Of a DNA stretch of 17,418 bases, positions 1 through 10,909 are shown piece after piece; the first letter of the stretch is position 1; every line of letters begins with the position of its first letter. The DNA is from Actinomortierella ambigua. Lineage: Eukaryota; Mortierellomycota; Mortierellomycetes; Mortierellales; Mortierellaceae. The notes under the pieces were generated by a model that ran no database searches, was not told the DNA's origin, and saw only the letters and a program-made list of their open reading frames with translations. A program made the position numbers and the translations under genes. The stretch covers positions 1-17,418 of the forward strand of contig JAAAJB010000684.1 in assembly GCA_016098155.1 (NCBI GenBank), written 5' to 3'.

Positions 1-61
1 CCTGCGCGGGAAATCCCATGAGATTTCTAGTCTCACGCCTTAACCGCTCGGCCATAGTGTC
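1..61 (-). tRNA. tRNA-Ser (anticodon AGA), 3' part beyond the window
   Basis: Read on the minus strand from base 61, the sequence gives a 7-nt acceptor strand GACACTA, then TGGCCGAGCGGTTAAGGC (D arm), a 5-bp anticodon stem TGAGA/TCTCA around the loop CTAGAAA, a long variable arm GGGA-TT-TCCC, and the start of the T stem (GCAGG). The anticodon AGA lies at bases 26-28 on the plus strand as TCT, and the long variable arm is diagnostic of serine/leucine class II tRNAs. It would decode UCU/UCC codons after inosine modification. No intron is present in the anticodon loop. The T loop, 3' acceptor strand and Pol III terminator lie off the window, so completeness cannot be judged. Confidence 0.95.
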
Positions 62-74
62 TTGTCATGACAAG
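61..74. repeat. 14-bp perfect palindrome at the tRNA 5' end
   Basis: CTTGTCATGACAAG equals its own reverse complement. Its first base is also base 1 of the tRNA, so it occupies the immediate 5' flank of the transcription unit. It could be chance or a protein-binding site; nothing in the window decides this. Confidence 0.6.
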
Positions 75-1975
75 TTTGAATTTTTTACCTAATTGGAACA
101 ACGATCAAATTGGTGGCGTACATCACGTGAGTGACTGAATTGAGGCGCTATTACCATATTGGGACAAGCAAAAAAAAAACAGGCTGCCTGCCTCTTCTAA
201 AAAAAGGCGAAGACTCGACCCTAACACAATTACACAACACCGCCCAATACATGGTCGTGTGTGGGAATTCTCTACTGCGGTCTGGCCTCAACATCTGCTG
301 CACGCCAGCCAATCAGGCGCCACCAAGGTTACTCACGTACATGGTGTTGGTGGTATACGAAAAGAAGGGAAGCTCTGAGCGCAAGGTGTGAGGCCACGGT
401 GGCGTGGGGAGAAGATGTTCCATGTCACGATCAAGACGAAGCGACCAAAGGACCCACTTATAGGCACATACATAGAAGTGGACGGAGAGGACATGGTTTC
501 TCATACAATTCAAAGACTCATGTTACTGTGGTCGCCTCCCATGAACCGCAACCTCTGTGCCCCGGCATACACGATCCTCTGCGTGCGGCTACCAACCATC
601 CTGTACAAGCAATACTCGACCATCGCCTCCTCATGCTGATCTTAGGTTGACGTGGCTGTCTACTTGAGTGTCACCCAGGATCGCGTCCCGGCTACAAGTT
701 GATGGGGAACCGTACTTCCGCGAGGCAGTCGGGCGGTTGGGGTGGCAAGACGAAAGTTACGGTTTATCATGTTCCTCGTCAATTAAAAAAGTCGGTAGTT
801 TCATGACCCACCTTTGTTTAAAAAAAAAAAAAAAAAACAACGCTTTTGTGGAGATAGCCTTCTTCAAACACCTCATTCTTCTTTACACGTGTAGACCTGT
901 ATGCCTCTTTTACAGAAAGAAATTATTTTTTGTAGTGATGAGAGACGAACGTGGGTTTGAAATTGTTCATCAATGGAGCTTGACTTCACCATAGTGATGC
1001 TGTTTTTTACTGTTGCGGGAATCGCGATTCATCACTATCTCACCCTTAAGACGCCAATGGACAATGTGATCGCAAATGGCGGTACCTATCCTTGCAGAGT
1101 TCTGTTGATGACGCCCAAAACTAGCATAGGCAAGCTGGTACGCGAAAAAAGGAGCAAAGCTGATGGACTGTCGACGTAGGAAGACGGCATGTGCGTAACT
1201 GTGGGTAGATCTTTGTGGTATTTTTCAGTGTGTTGTACAGAGGGGTGGGTACTCTAACCTTTTGAAGGTAGATACTATTTTGCAATTGAGGACAACTCCT
1301 TGAAAGCTGCGAAAACAGAAACAGGTGAAGTCGGTAGAAATGCTTCCATTGGATTGTGTGGAAGCGTACCTCATGCTTGGTACACATTAGATTGGTGGGT
1401 GGATGCATCGTAAGCAAAGTGGCTCGTTCTCAATACACAGCGGAGGCCATTGGACGAAGGGCCTATTCCCCAAGGTCAAGGTTGTTCCTGGGCAGTGCTC
1501 CCTGGGAGACAATGACTCGGGAAGAACCACAGGAGATTGCTATTCTGTATGTGTTGCGTCTGTCATATTCTGCTTTGCTCTTGAGCCATAACGCGTGGAC
1601 GTGTTGCTGAGGAGAGAGCTGGTTTTACTTTCTCTGTGAATGGGCCTGGTGTGTTGCCAGTGCTGATGTTCGCGATGTTGTTATTGTTGTTGTTGAGACG
1701 TCCACTGGACCACAGGAGAGTGTAGCATAAATGCAATATAGGAGACAGACAAACAGACAGACAGAGCGAACGTGCGGAGGGAACGGTATTCAACCTTGTT
1801 TGTATTCCCCTGGCGACAACTCCAACTTTATAGATAGTGAATCTTTCATCTTTGCATCTCTTGCCCCTCTCTCGACTTCATTCCACCCATCTCTCTTCCA
1901 CTCATCCGTTCTCATCCTTTCCGTCTATTCATCTACTTCCCCCTTCCTCCTCTTCCCCCCTTTTCACCTTCAAAC
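62..1975. other. Intergenic region, no supported gene
   Basis: This 1.9-kb stretch has stops in all frames at short intervals and no recognisable protein. Two short frames have a faintly coding look: 415-639 (+), opening with MFHVTIKTKRPKDPL, and 973-1179 (+), opening with a hydrophobic segment MELDFTIVMLFFTVAG. Neither has a recognised domain or clear splice partners, so they may be gene remnants or chance. An 18-A run occurs at 820-837. From about 1850 to 1975 the plus strand becomes strongly C/T-rich, which fits the 5' leader of the downstream monooxygenase. A TATA-like TTTATAGATA near 1827 is a weak promoter candidate. Confidence 0.6.
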
Positions 1976-4694
1976 ATGTCTAGCCCTCGCCTCCGTGTTA
2001 TTATTGTCGGCGGTGGCATTGGTGGCCTGTGTACGAAAATAAAAAACCCCGGGCAATTTTTTGTCTTAGAGTGGGCCATAATTCTATTCCGTCAGGTCCA
2101 TTCTAACACAGCATACCTGGCTCTATACTTACTCTCTGCCATCTAGCTCTGGCCAATATGCTCGAGAAGACCAACATTGAGTATGTGGTCCTTGAGCGGT
2201 CTACTACTATCAAGGCCCTTGGCTCCTCACTTGGCCTCGATGCTTCAACGCTACCCGTCATGGAGCAGGTAACAGACAAACAGCAAGAGAGAACAAACAA
2301 CTTTGATGGTTTGTTGATAAGAAATTGTGCTCTCACATTCCATGCAGAAAACAGATCCCCTGGGATTACCCTGGAGTTTGGCGCAGAGGGTGGACAACCT
2401 GGATATTCATCTCTTTTGCTCGCTTCATGAACCAGCTGTTTTTTTCCCGCATGGTCGCAGCAAACAAAAAGAGAGAGGAGGAGATAGAGGGAGAGAGAAA
2501 GAAAGAAAGAGAGATAGATGCATCAGGCCACAATGAAAAACATTAGCCCGGAGGACAAGAAAAAAAAACAAGCTCTTCCCACTGAGCCTTTCCTTTTGTT
2601 TCTTGTGTTCTAATTTCTCTCATTGGCATCTTGTCTCGCCCATAGCTCGGTCTCCTGGATGACTTTTTCGAGGCTGGCAAACCTGTTCGTCAGTTCAACT
2701 TTTACGATGACCAACAGAAGAAGCTCGGCAAGGTTGACTTTTCGGCCATGACGGAGATGTAAGTTCATGTTTGATGTACTTTTCATCTGTGAGAGAAAGG
2801 GGGGGGAGGAAGAAGTTTTAGAGCTGAGATGCATGAGCATGGAAACGCCACATGCCCTGTTCACTCTCCAAGGGAGGGTGCTCAGTTTGATCCCCGAGAT
2901 ACTCGCGAGAGTATCTGATGAAAACAAAAAACAAAGTTGGGGTCCGTTGGAAGCTGAGTAGGCTTTTCACCCGCATGGTGCATGTGTGTGTGTGTGTGTT
3001 CTCTCTCTCTTTCTCTCGCTCACTCTCCATCTCCCTCACCCTGACACGCATTATTATTTCATCCATCAACAGCGGCGGATATCCGGCTGTTATTCTAGAC
3101 CGTCCTTCCTTCTACAGCATCTTACTCAAGAATCTGCCCCGTGACAAGATCTTCTTGGGCAAGCGCGTCCTATCGATCGTCCAGGAGCAAGACAAAGCTT
3201 GTGTCCAGTGCGCAGATGGCACTTCCTACGAAGGTGACATTGTGATTGGCGCTGATGGTGCCTACAGTGCCGTCCGTCAAAACATTTACAAGGAGCTCAA
3301 GGCCAAGAATATGCTCTCCGCCAGTGACTTGGAGCCATTGTCGTACGACCAGGTATGGCAAGAGTTGTTGTTGGCAGCATGGGTGAATGAAGGTTTTGGG
3401 GAGTTGGAGGAGATCGCCAAACAAACTTTTCTTCCTACCGAAAAAAAACAAGGAAACGCCCGTTGTTGTTACACTCTTCCTCCCTTCCGTTTTCTCCTTT
3501 CCCTACCCTTCTGTTTCTCTCCCACAGAAGCAGCTTTTTAAGTTTTCTCACACTCGATACCTCTTTCCTTAATTATCGAAATGGTACTATTAGCACTGCT
3601 TGGTCGGTGTCAGTGAGCCCTTCGATCCTAGCTTTCACCCAAGCTTGAGGGATATGACATGCGATTTTGAAATTGTCCTCAATCGAAAGGAGCCCTTCTA
3701 TGTAAGTTGCATGTTTTTTTTTTGTTCGTGTTGTTGTTTTGTTGTTGGTGGTGGCTGTCGCACACATGCTCGACTCTATATAAACTGTGTCATCGAGCCT
3801 CGATGTGTGGTTTGTCAGAGCACAACGGTGTCGGCACGGATCATCCGAACAGAGTGACAAATTTGTCAATGTTTGCTGCGTGTCGTTTATGTTTATGTTT
3901 CAATGCATCCTGTTAATCATTGTCGCACGTTTTTTTTTTGTTCTCCCCTTCCCTCCCCCCCTTCTCTTCATGATGATGTCTTGGCGCATGGACGTTAGTC
4001 TATTTACATGCCGCTGCCCAACAACCGTATTTCATGGGCGGTGTTGCGCAACTGTACTGGCATAGAATCCAAGAGCAACGACAACTTCAAAGTCAGCGAG
4101 TGGGGACCGGAGGCCGTGCAGGAGATGATTGATTATGTGCGTCACCAGCCCAGCATCTACAATACGACGCTTGGCGAGATTATCGAGAAGACACCGCGCG
4201 AGTTTATCTCCAAGGTGATGTTGGAGGAGAAGGCGTTTGACAGCTGGTACCATGGACGTGCGGTGCTGTTGGGAGATGCGTGCCACAAGATTGTGCCGTC
4301 GTCGGGGTTGGGAGCGAACCTGGCGATTCTGGAGGGAGTGTGCCTGGCGAATTTGTTGGTGGACATGCATGGGACGTCGCAGCAGGAGATTACCAAGGTG
4401 TTTGAGACGTACTACCAGCGACGGTATCCTCTTGCAAAGGCAGCGCTGAAGAACGCGCGGCAGTTTGGCAAGATCATGTCGTCGCATGGGTGGATGGCGG
4501 ACATGGTGCGCAAGGTGTTCCTGAACTACATTCCGGACAGGATCACACGATGGTCGAATGCTCAGCGGCTGCAACACCGACCTCAGTTGCACTATCTGCC
4601 GCAGGTGCCAGACCGTGGGTCGAGCAAGGCGCTCCCGCAGGACCCGCGCCTCTACCATGGCAGCCAGGTTCAGAAGAAGGCGAGTGCCATCTAA
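1976..4694 (+). CDS. FAD-dependent monooxygenase (aromatic hydroxylase-like), six exons
   Basis: Exons by GT-AG sites: 1976-2030, 2147-2268, 2646-2758, 3073-3352, 3594-3701 and 3999-4694, giving 457 residues. Family knowledge: these flavoenzymes use FAD, NAD(P)H and O2 to hydroxylate or epoxidise small organic substrates; the substrate here is unknown. The dinucleotide-binding motif GGGIGG is at residues 12-17, after a beta strand RVIIV, with the ribose-binding Glu35 at the end of the second strand (VVLER). The DG motif (GADGAYSAVR) is at 156-165, and the GD motif (LLGDACHKIVPSSGLGAN), which contacts the FAD pyrophosphate and ribityl, starts at 316. Length is usual for the family. No signal peptide or C-terminal membrane helix is obvious, unlike some fungal meroterpenoid epoxidases. 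The start is the first ATG after a C/T-rich leader and sits eight residues before the Rossmann fold. The exon 5 acceptor is at 3593 (TATTAG), giving YDQ-HCLVGV. No biosynthetic cluster partner is visible, so housekeeping or detoxification roles are equally possible. Confidence 0.9.
2759..3072 (+). other. Monooxygenase intron 3 with purine, GT and CT tracts
   Basis: GTAAGT donor and CAACAG acceptor. Near the 5' end lies a purine tract (about 2790-2818, including eight G), and near the 3' end a (GT)n run (about 2983-2999) followed by a CT-rich run (about 3000-3035). At 314 nt it is long for this kind of genome, and the excess length is mostly low-complexity sequence. Confidence 0.75.
3353..3593 (+). 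other. Monooxygenase intron 4 with a strong decoy 3' splice site
   Basis: The donor is GTATGG after codon CAG. The acceptor that restores the protein is TATTAG at 3588-3593. A better-looking pyrimidine tract followed by CCACAG lies at about 3470-3528, but using it would give KQLF and then a stop after about 16 codons. The downstream acceptor yields HCLVGVSEP, which continues the family sequence without interruption. Use of the upstream site would produce a truncated protein lacking the GD motif. Confidence 0.65.
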
Positions 4695-4847
4695 AGATAG
4701 GCATAGTGGATAGTAATAATGTGATTTTATATCTGATGAGGATGTCTCAGTGTCAGTTAGGGTTCTATCTCTCTCAACAGACACACACTGGAGAGAGAGA
4801 GAAGGAGGGAGAGAGAGAGAGAACAGAGAGAGAAGAGAGAGAGGGGA

Positions 4848-4894
<47 letters not shown>

Positions 4895-5991
4895 AAAAGT
4901 ATGAGAGGGTGTGTGCGACGGGGGGAGGGAGAGGAAGAGATATAGAGAGAGGACATGTTGGCGACCATTGCGCCATAGTAGGAGCAAGTGTACTCTGCTG
5001 TACCTTTTTCACAGTAGGGATGGACCGGGGGTGCTGGGAAGGGAATTGCCGTGAGGAGAAGGAAGGGAAGGGATCACCAGCCAATGGAGGCAAGTGGAGC
5101 AATCAGCAGCAGAGCGGCAGGTCTCAGTTCGGTTCAAGCTCTCGCTTTTCCCATTTTGGGCATTCAGACAGGACAGGTGATTGTTGCCCAGGAGAGAGGG
5201 AGAGAAAGAGTGAGAGAGAGAGAAAGAGAGCGCGGCAGTTCGGTAGGAGTGGCGGTAGACGAATGACCCACCCCCCTATCGAATATGACCTCTCTCTCTC
5301 TTGAAAAGGGCTCTTTCTTGTGTTTCTCCGCCCACAGAGCACCGAAGCTAGCTCTGCAGTCAAGTGGGGGGCGGGTGTTGGGTGCCGGTCGCCCAAACAA
5401 AGCAGAAATGACCAAATGCAAACACCCTCTTTACCCCCCCCTTTCTTTCCTTCCATTCTCTTCTTTTTTTTTATACCCCCAACATACACACACACTCTCA
5501 CCACACCACTTTTTTGTCTACAAAGACAGAGATTCTTGTTTCCTTCTCTCTTTCTCTCTTCATTCATTTCATTCAATCAAAACCTTCTTTCTCCCCTCTC
5601 TCTCTCTCTTTTTGGTTGCACGCCATTGTGATTGTTTATTTGTACCTGGCTGCACATAACGAGGTCCCCTGATTGAACAAAAAAAAGAAACCAGAAACGA
5701 AAGGTGACCAGGCCAGACAAGACCATACACGACACGACACAACAACACAACGGACAAACAAGACACGACTTGACTCAACACAACACAACCAAACAGCAAC
5801 AGCAGCAGAAGTAGCAGTTATACCTTTTTTCTCCTGTTGCCACCTCTCTTCTCTTCTCTCTCCTCTCCTCTTTTTTTTTTTACTCTTGTTGACTGCTCTC
5901 TCTCTCTCTTTCCTTCTTGAGCAAAGCAACCCACCAACCACCCAACAAACCCCCCCCCACACGTACTCCCTTTTCTTTCTTTCTCTCCAAA
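4695..5991. other. Spacer: 3' flank of the monooxygenase gene and promoter/leader of the PPR gene
   Basis: No supported gene. After the monooxygenase stop there is a GA tract (4791-4895), a unique segment of mixed composition (about 4930-5180), a second short GA tract (about 5190-5235), and then a pyrimidine-rich region (5400-5640). A CA-rich segment at about 5727-5795 is followed by a C/T-rich leader up to the PPR start codon. Apparent frames here encode only Ser/Leu or Glu/Arg runs from the microsatellites. Confidence 0.7.
4791..4895. repeat. (GA)n purine-rich microsatellite
   Basis: About 105 nt almost entirely of GA dinucleotides with GGA and GAA interruptions, purine on the plus strand; a single C breaks the run near 4824. 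It begins about 100 bp after the monooxygenase stop codon, so it may be in the 3' UTR or just beyond it. Confidence 0.9.
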
Positions 5992-6864
5992 ATGATGAAT
6001 GTCAAGACCACAGCACTGCACCTGTCGAGGCAAAATGTCTCCAGGCAGCTGCTCCCAGTAGGAGGGTCCTCTTCCAAGAACACAGTAATCTCGCTCGGTC
6101 AGCGCACTGCGCAACCTGCCAACACCTCCACCAACCCTGTCCGCTTCTCCTCCACCACAAACTCGAACCGAGAGAACAACCACCCAGCAAACCAGTACGC
6201 CCACCACCACAACCTGTACCAGCAGCCGTACTACCACCATCTCTCTCCTTCCTCCTCCTTTGCCTCGCGCCAGTATCACCAGCAAATCCACCCCTCTACC
6301 GGCTCGCTGGGCCAGCAGCCCCCCTTCCCTGGCTCCCTTGCCGCCAGCATCCACTTTCCCAAGGACTCTGCTGCCGCCACCGCTGCCGCTGCCGTGCATA
6401 GCCGCAGCCATGCAGTCCCCGCCTCGCACCAACAGCAACAACACCATCTAGACAGTGACACCGCTCTCCTGCACACCGAACTTGCCCGCAATACGTGGAG
6501 TGCCGTCGAACACGGCCACGAAGACCCTGCCGCCGTCTTTTCGTGCTTGCAAAGGATGCACACCGTCGGAGCTGTCGCCGATGATGACCTTGCCTCGCGG
6601 GTCGTTGCTCAGTTGCTGCTGCATCACGGCCCCAAGGATGCCGAACGTGCCTTGTCTCTCCTTGTTGCCTGCACGGCCAAGCCTGGCCTTGTCCTTACCC
6701 GCCCTCAAAAGAATCTCTATGCCTCGCTGGCAGACGATATCTTTAGCTGCAGCCATGACTTTAAGCAGGCCCTCTCGCTGTCCCAGCTTTTGACAAGGTA
6801 TGTCTCCATGGCGTATTTGTATTTTTAACGGGGAAAAAGAAAGAGAGAGAGAGAGAAAGAAGAA

Positions 6865-6909
<45 letters not shown>

Positions 6910-8951
6910 AAGAGAAGAAAATCATATGCATGTGAACCATCTTGGCTCTTGTTTGGTCGTCTTTTTTGTACTTGTGTTTGCTAACCTCTTAACACACACA
7001 CACACACACATTCTCTCTCTCTCTCTCTTTACTCCCATTCTCTCTCAATTCTCCGCTTCAAAAAAATCCCTCCTACCTTAGGAACAACATGTGGCCCAAC
7101 ATGACCATTGTAGACTCGACAACAAAGACTTACAGGAAACTAAAGTCCGACATTGGCCTGGCAGGATTGCGCAACATGCTGGACCAGAACGACGTCGAGA
7201 CACTTCTCTCACTGCAGGCCTCGTTGACTCGCTCCAACACCCGCTACCGCTCTCTCATTGAGATCTTGTTGGATGCAAAGGAGATGGGGCTGGCACCCTC
7301 CAAGCAAGCCTGCCACAAGGTCTCGCAGTCGTTTGCCAAGACTGGCGATGCTTTGGGACTCAAGGCTTGGGATGGCGCTGTCCAAGAGGTCTACCCCGAC
7401 TACATTTCCAACATTCAGATCAACGGCAACCGCTCTAGCAACAACAATAACAACAGCAACAACAATAACAGCAGCAATGGTAACAGCAATGGCCACAACA
7501 ACCACCGCAACCGTTCCAGTGGCTCGTCGTCGCCTGTGGGTCTTCGCAGGACATCGGATGCTTCGGATTCGATCGTCCAGGCCTGCAACTCTGGGTTCTA
7601 CGCCGTCGCACTGGAGACGCTGGACAACATGATCAAGCAGAACCAAGTGCCAACAGCGGAGGCGATTGCCCAGACGATCCAGCTGTGCGCCAAGAAGAAC
7701 AAGGGCGCGGACTTTAACCGTCTGTTCCACATTGCCCAGCGATCGTTGGACACGATCCAGGACAGGACGCAGCGTCGATCGGCCGAGTACGATGTCTTCA
7801 ACGCCATGTTGTTTGCTTCAGCCAACCGCGGAGACATGGATGGCGCCAAGAAGAGCTACGACGACATCATCCAATTGGGCCAGTTCCCCGACGCAACGAG
7901 CTATGCAGCGCTGTTGATTGCGACGACGACGGGCGCCGTGGACGAGGCGCAGGACGCGCTTCGGATCCTTGAGGAGGTGAAGCGACACAAGGTGATGCCC
8001 AACGTGTTCTTTTACAACGTCGTGATTGCCAAGCTGGCCCGCGGGCGCAAGATTGAGAAGGTGCTCGAGGTCTATGAGGACATGCGCTCGGCCAACATCC
8101 AACCAAACTCAGTCACGTATGGCACGTTGATCAGCGCCTGTACCCGTGTCGGCAGTGAGGACATGGCCCAAAAGCTGTTCAACGAGATGGTCTCGCGACG
8201 CAACTACACACCCCGCCATGGACCCCATAATGCCATGATGCAGTTTTATGTCCGACAGAAGAAGGATCGTCACCAGGCCCTGTTCTACTACAACGACATG
8301 CTGAAGCGCCGCCTCGTCCCTACCGAGCACACGTACACGCTGCTGATCGAGGCCCATGCCAGCATTGCGCCGTTCGATATGACCGGTGCGTACCGTGTCT
8401 TGGACGAGATGCGGGCCAAGGGTTCGAAGCCCAAGGAGGCGCACTATGGAGCGATGATCCACGCCTATGGTATCGAGCAGGGCAACCTGGCCGAGGCCGA
8501 GCGTGTTTATGGCGAGATGAAGTCATTGGCGATCCGACCTGAGGGCCCAGCCTTGCAGGCGATGATGGAGTCTGTGATTGCGGCCAAGCAATACGATCGA
8601 GCGATCCAGATGCGGAACGAGTTGGTGGTGGAATGGGGTGCGCCTTCGAGCACGTACATTGAGAATCTGTTGATTCGCGCGTTTGGACTGTCGAACAATG
8701 TTGCAGCGGCCGAGACAGTGTTTAGCATGATGGCGGATCCTTGGCAGCCCGAGCCGAACCGGATTCTGAAGGAGCCTTCAACGTATTCGGCGATGGCGAC
8801 GGCATATATTGAGAACGGACAGCTCGAGTCGGCCAAGGCCATCTTGCGCCAGATGCAAAACCAGCGATACCCGGAGATGGTCATCCGACCCGTCGAGGAG
8901 ATGATTGAGAACGCGGTGCTGTCGCCTCGTCTGGAGAGCTTGCCCTTTTAA
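5992..8951 (+). CDS. Pentatricopeptide-repeat (PPR) protein, probably mitochondrial, two exons
   Basis: Exons 5992-6797 and 7082-8951 (GTATGT donor, TTAG acceptor) give 891 residues. PPR proteins bind organellar RNA through stacked helix-turn-helix units and act in RNA processing, stability or translation; the RNA target here cannot be told. Residues 1-45 are rich in Arg, Ser and Gln with few acids, as in a mitochondrial presequence. Residues about 45-165 are low complexity (His/Gln/Tyr-rich, a poly-Ala run and a Gln/His run). A helical segment (about 165-380) precedes an Asn/Ser-rich linker (about 384-416). From about residue 505 to 865 run roughly ten PPR-like units with the xPNxxTYxxLI pattern, for example MPNVFFYNVVIAKLARGRKI and IQPNSVTYGTLISACTRVG. 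The first in-frame ATG has a good context (CCAAAATGA); a second ATG follows at once. No SMR or LAGLIDADG domain is seen. I cannot assign it to a named fungal PPR gene. Confidence 0.9.
6798..7081 (+). other. PPR-gene intron carrying complementary GA and CT tracts
   Basis: The intron holds an uninterrupted 92-nt purine tract (6830-6921), a (CA)n run (about 6992-7010) and a CT run (7011-7030) before the acceptor. The 5' GA and 3' CT tracts are complementary and could pair in the pre-mRNA. The spliced phase (AG+G = Arg269) joins the two exons exactly. Confidence 0.85.
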
Positions 8952-9287
8952 AATAAGGGATTTGATGTGATGTGAGGTGCACCACCTTCTTCCTTTTTTT
9001 TCATACCACTTTTATTTGTTTTGTTGTATCGTTTTTTTTCGTCTGTTTCCAAGTCAATTTTTTTATGTCTGTACTTTTTTTTTGACGTTGTTTGTCGCCC
9101 CCATTCATACCTCTTTTTTTTTTTCTCAGGTGGATTGTGAACTGTCAATGACTGAGAGTCGCTTTCCCTTCCCCCTCTTTTGTTGCTGTGAATAGTTCTC
9201 TATCTTTACTCTCCCATCCTCCTTATCTTCCCCTCCCCAACCCTTCATGTGTACTTTTAGTCATTTTGTTTTTTTCTTGCTATTGTG
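8952..9287. other. T-rich 3' flank of the PPR gene
   Basis: About 335 nt of T-rich sequence with several runs of eight or more T and no credible coding frame. It probably contains the 3' UTR of the PPR gene. TTTATT near 9011 would read AATAAA on the minus strand, and an AATAAA on the plus strand occurs at 9370-9375. Confidence 0.6.
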
Positions 9288-10264
9288 TAGGGGCACGACC
9301 ATAACCTCGTGCCCCTAGCCTCTCACACCCCCCCAACACCGTCTTCATTTGAATCGGCAAAGGAATATCAATAAAACATATCTGGCCGAACAAAAAATGA
9401 GAAACTCTACAATAATTGCTTACAAAAGTTCCATAAGGCATACTTGCAAGAGAGAGCAGTATCAGGGCGGATGGTATGGAAGGCCTTTTGGAGGGTGTGG
9501 ACGTCTTGGGATAGACCATGCTCATACTTGATGGTAGGGCGCTACATCTGGGAACCAGCAGTAGCCATGCGCCTGAGGGGTTGTTGCCTGTGGTGATGGT
9601 GATGGTGATGGTGAAGACGAAGATGGCGGCACCTAGAGCCGCGGAGGAGGAGGAGGAGGGAGAGAAGGGGGAGGAAGTGGGCTTGTCCCATAATATGGCT
9701 CGATCAACACCTTTCGTAAAGTGCCCTCCACGATGGTCCAGCAAGGCCACGCGGCGGGCGATGGCCAAGCGTGACATTAGGCAAGGTAGTGACGAGGAAC
9801 CCAAAGACGGCGTGGGTCGATGAGGCGTGTGCCCAGCTATCGTTAGATCATGATGTGAAGGAGAGTTCGAGATGCTCGAGGGTCGAGTCACAGGCCCCAG
9901 ATGCGAGGTGATAGGTTGGAGCAGGAGGTGGTAGTCGCGGAGGAAGAAGAAGGCAAGTTGCAGAGCTTTCTTTTTTGTGTTCTTGGCCATTGGCCATTTT
10001 GGACGTCCGTTTACGCAGTGCGTTGTCGTGGAGGAGCGGTAGTGAACGAGGCATTGTACATAGCTGGATAGGCGTGCCTTCAAGGCGTTGCTGGTGGAGG
10101 AAGATCGCTGTCGGAGGAGTGATCCATCAACGGTCTCGGGATCCTGATGGACTGGTTCTATCACGACGGCTTGACCGTTGGCTTCTTCCTCCTTATCATC
10201 ATCATTGTCTTCCAGGTCATCGCCATCGTCCAAGTGGGCGAGGCTCAGATATCCAAGAAGGTAC
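9280..10264 (-). CDS. Unrecognised long open frame, doubtful coding exon
   Basis: A minus-strand frame stays open for about 328 codons after a possible acceptor (TTACTGCAG, read on the minus strand, ending at 10265). It opens with an acidic segment (EDNDDDKEEE) and ends in unremarkable Ser/Thr/Pro-rich sequence with ITITITT and poly-Ser runs from simple repeats. No family is recognised. A short upstream exon 10527-10490 (MEKTPERDKTSLL), spliced by GTGTAT-CTGCAG, would keep the frame, but this is speculative. The opposite strand at 10147-10260 encodes a hydrophobic helix (VGFFLLIIIIVFQVIAIVQV) with good codon use, so the acidic stretch may be only its shadow. The frame is longer than expected by chance, but composition does not clearly support coding. 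Confidence 0.22.
9288..9317. repeat. Perfect 11-bp stem-loop downstream of the PPR gene
   Basis: TAGGGGCACGA is followed by the 8-nt loop CCATAACC and the exact reverse complement TCGTGCCCCTA. The GC-rich stem has no mismatch. It lies about 340 bp after the PPR stop codon, next to the end of the long minus-strand frame, so it could be an RNA structure in a 3' UTR of either strand or a short DNA palindrome. Confidence 0.85.
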
Positions 10265-10909
10265 CTGCAGTAAGAATTTTAGGCCCTGATTTAGCCAAGT
10301 CTGTAAACCCTGGTAGACCACTGTCGCTTTTCTTTGGGACGATGGGTTTGCCAAGATCTTGTTTGAGAGAATATGTTTAGCCACCATAGATCAGACTTTT
10401 AGGATTGTGCTATGATAGTCTTAGAGAGATATTGAACCCTGTTGGTCTTGCATGCATGCAGTCCTGGTGGAAGCAATCAATGGATACACAGCAACGATGT
10501 CTTGTCTCGCTCCGGAGTCTTCTCCATTGCTTCGTCGTTCGCTGCGGTAAGAGCTTATGTGGAATCCAATATCCAGTTGAAATTACCATGGATATTAAAT
10601 CGCTCTCATATTCTACCTTCAAACTTTCCAACCGCTTTCGCCGCACCTCTAGTAGGGTTCCTTATATCTAATATGCGATCACAGCCCTTCTCGCAGAATC
10701 ACCTGTTGCTGCCCTGCCTCAGAGGATGAGAGAGAGAGCGAGAGCGTTGAGAGCTAATTGATCAAGATCGATAAGAAACACCAGCTAGTCCGACATGGCG
10801 GTAAACGCCGCCTCTCTTGTGGATACTGTGTCGATCCATGGAGCCCCTATTGCAAAACACGTTGCTGCTCAGCGGCCCCTTCCTTTGTTCGTCCCTGTTT
10901 GCCCTTGGG
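10265..10909. other. Spacer upstream of the first LPMO gene
   Basis: No supported gene. A few short frames have possible splice signals: GTAAGA at 10270 and 10551 on the plus strand, and TGCATGCATGCAG as a possible acceptor ending at 10461. The intervening plus-strand frame contains PGGSNQWIHSNDVLS. I could not join these into a convincing gene. A GA-rich patch lies at about 10727-10745. Confidence 0.45.

Noticed and set aside
4032..5102. Long minus-strand open frame (about 356 codons) antisense to the monooxygenase
   Set aside because: It is the shadow of exon 6 continued through the GA microsatellite as Ser/Leu repeats; no family features.
7209..7730. Antisense frame over the PPR gene
   Set aside because: Ile/Val/Ala runs mirror the Asn-rich codons of the PPR linker; no independent support.
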